From Atherix ibis (lineage: Eukaryota > Arthropoda > Insecta > Diptera > Athericidae), in contig OY282606.1 of NCBI GenBank assembly GCA_958298945.1, positions 29,547,740-29,611,739 on the forward strand: DNA of 64,000 bases, given 5' to 3'. Both the position numbers and the translations under genes were made by a program. The notes below the pieces were generated by a model. The model did not search any database. It worked only from the letters and a program-made list of their open reading frames with translations, and was not told the origin of the DNA. Positions 60,057 to 64,000 of the stretch are shown one piece after another; the stretch's first letter is position 1; each line of letters begins with the position of its first letter.

Positions 60057-60244
60057 TTAGGACTTGTTTGGGACAAACACTTCATCAACAATAGTTTTCA
60101 TCTCAGGTGTTTCGTTTGAATGCAATCGTTGATCATATTTAGCTGCTCTTTTGTTTATTTCATAACAAACAAAATCAATTTGCAAATCACATTGGATATC
60201 TTCATTTCTTATGTACCATGGAGCATTTACTATCCTACGTAGAG
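60057..60244 (-). mobile_element. jockey-type LINE C-terminal fragment
   Basis: The minus strand reads TTLRRIVNAPWYIRNEDIQC, then DLQIDFVCYEINKRAAKYDQ and RLHSNE before the stop at 60057. This is the C-terminal end of a jockey-like polyprotein (pattern SK.LR.I.NAPWYVRN..I..DL.I..V..EI). It is cut at the left end of the mariner at 60241. Confidence 0.75.
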
Positions 60245-61487
60245 TTGTCCGGAAAATAGTTTCGTTTTTTCCCAACAGAGGATTTAAATGTATTTTTTCA
60301 TAACCAACTTCACACTTAAGCCGCAGAATTTTAAGTATTTTGATAGCTGACATAGCAAGGCTGGCTTGTGAAAAAATTCGATTGATTCTACATAGTAATT
60401 TTTGGTTGATATCCTTTTAAATATGGCAAGTGAAAAACAGCATTTTTGGCATATTTGACTTTTTTACTATAGAAAAGATAAAAATTATCCGATGTGTATG
60501 GAGAAGATGTGTTAAGTGAGCACGAGTGCCAAAACTGGTTTGCAAAATTTTGATCCGGCAATTTTGATCTCGAAGATGCACCATGTTCTGGAAGGTCAGT
60601 TGAATCTGATGAAGACACAATAAAGGTATTAATTGATGCAAACCGGCGAATAACAACTCGTAAGATCGTTGAGAGATTAAATTTATTAAATTAGACTGTT
60701 TTTGATCATTTGAAACGGTTAGGTTTAATCTCAAAGCTCGACATATGGGTTACTCATTTTCTTACAGAGAAAAATTTGCGCCGTCACATTGACGTTTGTG
60801 ATTTGCTTCTCAAACGCCAAGAAAATGATCCATTTTTGGAACTTATAATCACTGGAAATGAGAAATGGATTGTCTATAACAATGTTAAGCGCAAAAGATA
60901 CTGCCGTAGAAAAGATGAACCGGCTCAAAGCACTTGGAAAGCCAATATTCATCAAAAAAAGATTATGGTATCTGTTTGGTAGGATTTCAAAGGAATCGTT
61001 TATTTTAAGATTCTATCGAGCAATACAATGTTCAATTCTAAAGTGTACTGTCATTAGTTGGACAAATTGAATGACTCACTTAGAGAAAAAAGGCCAGAAT
61101 TGGTCAATAGGAAAGGTATAGTGTTCCAAAAGGATAATGCGAAACCACATACAAGTTTGACCACTCGGCAAAAGCTTTTAGAGCTTGGATGGGATATACT
61201 GCCATACCCACCATACTCTCCAGACCTAGCACATTCCTATTATCATTTGTTCCGGTCTCTACAAAAATTTTTAGACGCTAAAACGTTTAATTCAAATGAG
61301 TAGATCAAAAATCACTTGGATCAGTTTTTTGCCAGTAAAGAACAAAAATTTTATGAGCGTGGAAGAAAGATGGGAAAGAGTATTGGATCAGACTGAATAA
61401 TATTTAATTGAATAAAATATTAATTAACTATAAGAAAATCATCTTTCATTTTTATAAAATAACGAAATTACTTCCCGGACAACCGAA
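60241..61487 (+). mobile_element. mariner, TIR TTGGGTTGTTCGG, copy 3
   Basis: The left end is a degenerate GAGTTGTCCGGAAAATAG after TA; the right end is the reverse complement of TTCGGTTGTCCGGGAAGTAA before TA. At about 1250 bp it is full length. The plus-strand transposase starts near 60424 and keeps KLSDVYGEDVLSEHECQNW, LISKLDIWVTHFLTEKN, IITGNEKWIVYNNVKRKR, FQKDNAKPHTSLTTRQKLLE and YSPDLAHSYYHLFRSLQ. In the last block the third catalytic Asp (family SDYHLF) is Tyr. Stops at about 60700 and 60981 break the frame. Inactive. Confidence 0.9.
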
Positions 61488-61557
61488 TATATGTAGTTGA
61501 AATAAAATTCTTGAATATCAAATGGTATTTATTAAAAAAATATCAACTGGTAGAAAT

Positions 61558-61805
61558 ATAAATTTCATACTACAAAATGGATAACTATTAGCGCTGCTAA
61601 AATAATTATACAATCCTTACATCAGTTGATAATATAAATACTCCACTTTGTTGGCATCTACTATTATAAATATTTTTCTATTAGAAAAAGTTTTTATAAA
61701 CATATTTTTCTTCGACAAGAAAATAATATTGATTTTTACATTGAATAAAAAGACATTCGCAAAATTCGATTTGATTTTTGCTGGATCTTGACATATTTAA
61801 TATAT
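61558..61805 (-). repeat. dispersed repeat, inverted partner of 18850-19120
   Basis: The reverse complement aligns with 18850-19120 including AGTAGATGCCAAC, TTGTCGAAGAAAAA and ATGTCAAGATC blocks. Noncoding; parent element unknown. Confidence 0.75.
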
Positions 61806-62515
61806 AAGAGAGGATTGAGTGTCTGCGCGGTGCACCACAAGAAAGTGCCTATCACCTCCTCGTTGAGTGTTATTTATATGAGAATCTCCGGGATTTGGAT
61901 GCTTGTGTCATTAAAGTAAATGGAAGTCGACTGGATTTGGGCGGTGCACCTAATTTGAGAGAAGAATACGATTTCCTCCTCTGACTTGAGAGGAGGGAAT
62001 GTTTGGAAGAATTTTCCATGGTACTATTTGAGAGAAGAATACGATTGATGAATGGGTAGTGAATGTGTATGCAAGTGACCAGAACCGGCTGAAACACCAA
62101 GGTCGATTCGGATTGTACCTAAGCTGCCTTAGCGGTGCCTAGGAATTTACAAGATTCCTTACCGTAGCTCAATGAGCGGAATACAAACCAAAGTACTCTT
62201 AAAACAAAAATTGGTAACACGGGAATCGGGGTGCCCCATGACATGGTGGCTGTGGTTAATACCAATATCGCGGGTACGGTCTCCGGATCGCTGGTGACAG
62301 ATACTGGCAATTATCTCGGGCGCTGTCACTGCTTATGACAGTAGAGGTTTAAATAGGCCTCGCCACTAACAGTTAGAGTAGTCAGCTTGTAACTGATTAC
62401 TGACTATTAATTGCCAGTAATGGTGGTGCGCTGATTGAGCGTAATCTCAACCCCTAAGGTCGTTGGCAACCTGTGGTATTATGTCTAATGATAGGTATGC
62501 CACGTTAACAAACAG
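61806..62515 (+). mobile_element. LINE 3' end (copy 3)
   Basis: The first part translates to RGAPQESAYHLLVECYLYEN and LRDLDAC, the same C-terminal knuckle as at 28750-28830, followed by an internal duplication (GAGAGAAGAATACGATT at 61958 and again at 62031) and the shared 3' UTR (62080-62510) ending near CCACGTTAAC. The 5' part of the element is missing. Confidence 0.75.
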
Positions 62516-62524
62516 AATTATTAT

Positions 62525-62960
62525 GTATAAGGATACTTCTCAGGAACAACTTTTCAAAAAAGTTTTGCCATTCTGGTTAGTAGAGAAATCGGTCGGTAAG
62601 ATTCTACATCTATGGGTGGGTTTCCTGGTTCAAAAAGTTTGGATTTGAATACATATTTTAACTTGAAACAAGCATTAAAAATAAACTGAAAATTTAGATA
62701 GCCCACTTGTGGGAGTTCTTTCATTATCTGACCAGTTATCAGATCAAATCCAGAAGCTTTTTTGGACACTTAAATTATTAGTATCATATTTTTAATTAAT
62801 TTTAAATGAGGCTTGTCGGATTTCTTTGCTATCTACTTTGTTAATTTTGTTAATAACGATTGTATTTGCATTTATAGCATTTTTTTAGATATGGCTGGAA
62901 AATAGCTCACAGACACTAAAAATCCATTTTCTGAGCATTAGGCTCATTAAAAGGTGGTGA
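62525..62960 (-). mobile_element. jockey-type LINE reverse transcriptase N-terminal fragment
   Basis: The minus strand reads SKKASGFDLITGQIMKELPQ and then EPGNPPIDVESYRPISLLTR with MAKLF, which is the start of the jockey reverse transcriptase (KKAPGFDLITG...KPGKPP..V.SYRPISLLP..SKLFEK). Weaker similarity extends upstream to about 62960 (AIFQPYL block). It is cut at 62525 where the LINE 3' end of copy 3 stops. Confidence 0.8.
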
Positions 62961-62969
62961 AACATTAAT

Positions 62970-64000
62970 TAAGGACTTATTCTTTAAATTAATATCGGCA
63001 AGAGGAGTTCTTTGTAAATAACTTGCATAGACTAAAATTTAAAAAAAAATATGTATATAATTCTAACTATTATTGAAGTTTTAAATGACCCCTATAATAT
63101 TAAATTTTAAATGACCCCTATACTATTAACTAAAATCTGTTAATTATTTTATCGGAAAAAAAAATTTTCTCCATCTAGTGCGACTACTGCAAAAATCACG
63201 TTCATTTCTAAATATTTTCGAAAAATTCAGGAAATCGAAAATAATAATAAACAGAAATCGTTTTAAAAGGATCCTGATTTCTTCTCTGCCAACTGACCAT
63301 TAAATAATAGTACGAGTAAAATCGAGAATGACCATAAGTGTTATTTTGATTTATTAATGCCATTCTGTTTTCATATCAGTTTTCGGAGGGCTCTAAGCCC
63401 ATCCATACATACACGTATGTGTATGGTCTCTGTGGGATATAAAAATTTATTTATATTGTATTTAGTGAATTGCTTTTGTATCGTGTGAAAAATCTTTGGA
63501 TAACATCAGAGGTGCCGACGTGTGCGAAAACCGCAAATATTTCTTGTATACATACTAGCACACCTGAATTATATTGACTTGACTTAAGTACTTTTACGGC
63601 ATAATCTTCAACATCATCATTTGTTGTCATCGTTGTTTCTGATGTTCCAGTTATTGTATCAACAAATATTACCACAACAATTTTGTTGCTACTTCCAGAA
63701 ATCGTAGCTGCAAAATCCAAGTTTATTACTGTTGTTGCAGTAGTTACAGTTTTAGTTATTGTTGAAACTATGCCGCAACCATTATGGTTCGGTGTGATTA
63801 GAAGACTGTGTGGTTAGTGCACTTTGGTGACTGTGGTTTTGTTCGGTGTTGATCAAACGACAGCAGGGTGCAGACCGAAAGCGATTATTTCCCTTTATAA
63901 GGTAACAAAACCTTATAAACAAGGTGCACATCCAAACAAGAGAATTACACTTATACAATGATTAATGTTGATTATAAGTCATAAAGTGATGGCGTCATTT
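62970..64000. other. spacer; unidentified ORF on minus strand
   Basis: 62970-63430 is AT-rich. At 63451-63720 the minus strand is open for 89 codons with a Thr/Val/Ser-rich composition and no recognised domain; it could be an exon of a neighbouring gene but I see no decisive splice sites. A 9-bp hairpin (TTATAAGGT/ACCTTATAA) lies at 63896-63919. Confidence 0.35.

Overview
This window is a gene-poor, AT-rich stretch of an animal nuclear genome, most likely from a higher fly (Diptera, Schizophora; a tephritid-like fly is plausible but cannot be proved from sequence alone). The evidence is a single intronless forkhead gene of the insect FoxB (fd96Ca-like) type, many mariner/Tc1 elements, LINEs of the jockey, R1-like and RTE-like kinds, long AT-rich spacers, poly-A/T runs and short tandem repeats. 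There is no bacterial-type operon structure, no CRISPR array, and no rRNA or tRNA gene that I could recognise.

The one well-supported host gene is on the minus strand at 45708-46649. It encodes a complete 313-residue FoxB transcription factor with an N-terminal forkhead domain and an eh1-like Groucho-recruitment motif. Its flanks (about 43.3-50.2 kb) have few recognisable transposons, and a CAA/CAG-rich tract lies 1.1-1.6 kb upstream of the start codon.

Almost everything else that can be named is decayed mobile DNA. (1) A mariner family with TIR TTGGGTTGTTCGG has three copies (9486-10740, 20372-21271, 60241-61487). (2) A mariner family with TIR CGAGGTCTGTTC has two internally rearranged copies (36696-37438 and 39360-40294), the second being a fold-back structure. 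(3) A mariner family with ends like GAGGTGTGNCAGAAAAGTAAT has at least six fragments (5496-6045, 23400-24112, 40480-41110, 43146-43220, 55482-55545, 57889-58530). (4) One mariner has a CCAGGTGTATAAG end (19128-20115). (5) A Tc1/mariner-superfamily transposase family, recognised by remnants of the blocks VTVNxxRYRxMI, GATCHTA and CDLxPL, is scattered in about ten ruined copies. (6) LINE pieces: RTE-like 11980-13423, R1-like 53226-54992, jockey-like 32338-33310, 35160-35960, 60057-60244 and 62525-62960, RNase H/3' fragments at 6640-6890, 16500-16970 and 17380-17880, and three copies of one LINE 3' end.

Several elements are nested, which gives a relative history: an RTE-like LINE sits inside a Tc1-type transposase with an 11-bp target duplication, a jockey LINE lies in or next to another copy, and two mariners sit in or beside further copies. 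I found no convincing new biological system. The most unusual structures are the fold-back mariner with a 52-bp inner hairpin, a 31-bp minisatellite found twice next to the 5' end of the same mariner family, a triplicated transposase catalytic-block motif, and a perfect 16-bp stem just before the R1-like poly-A tail.
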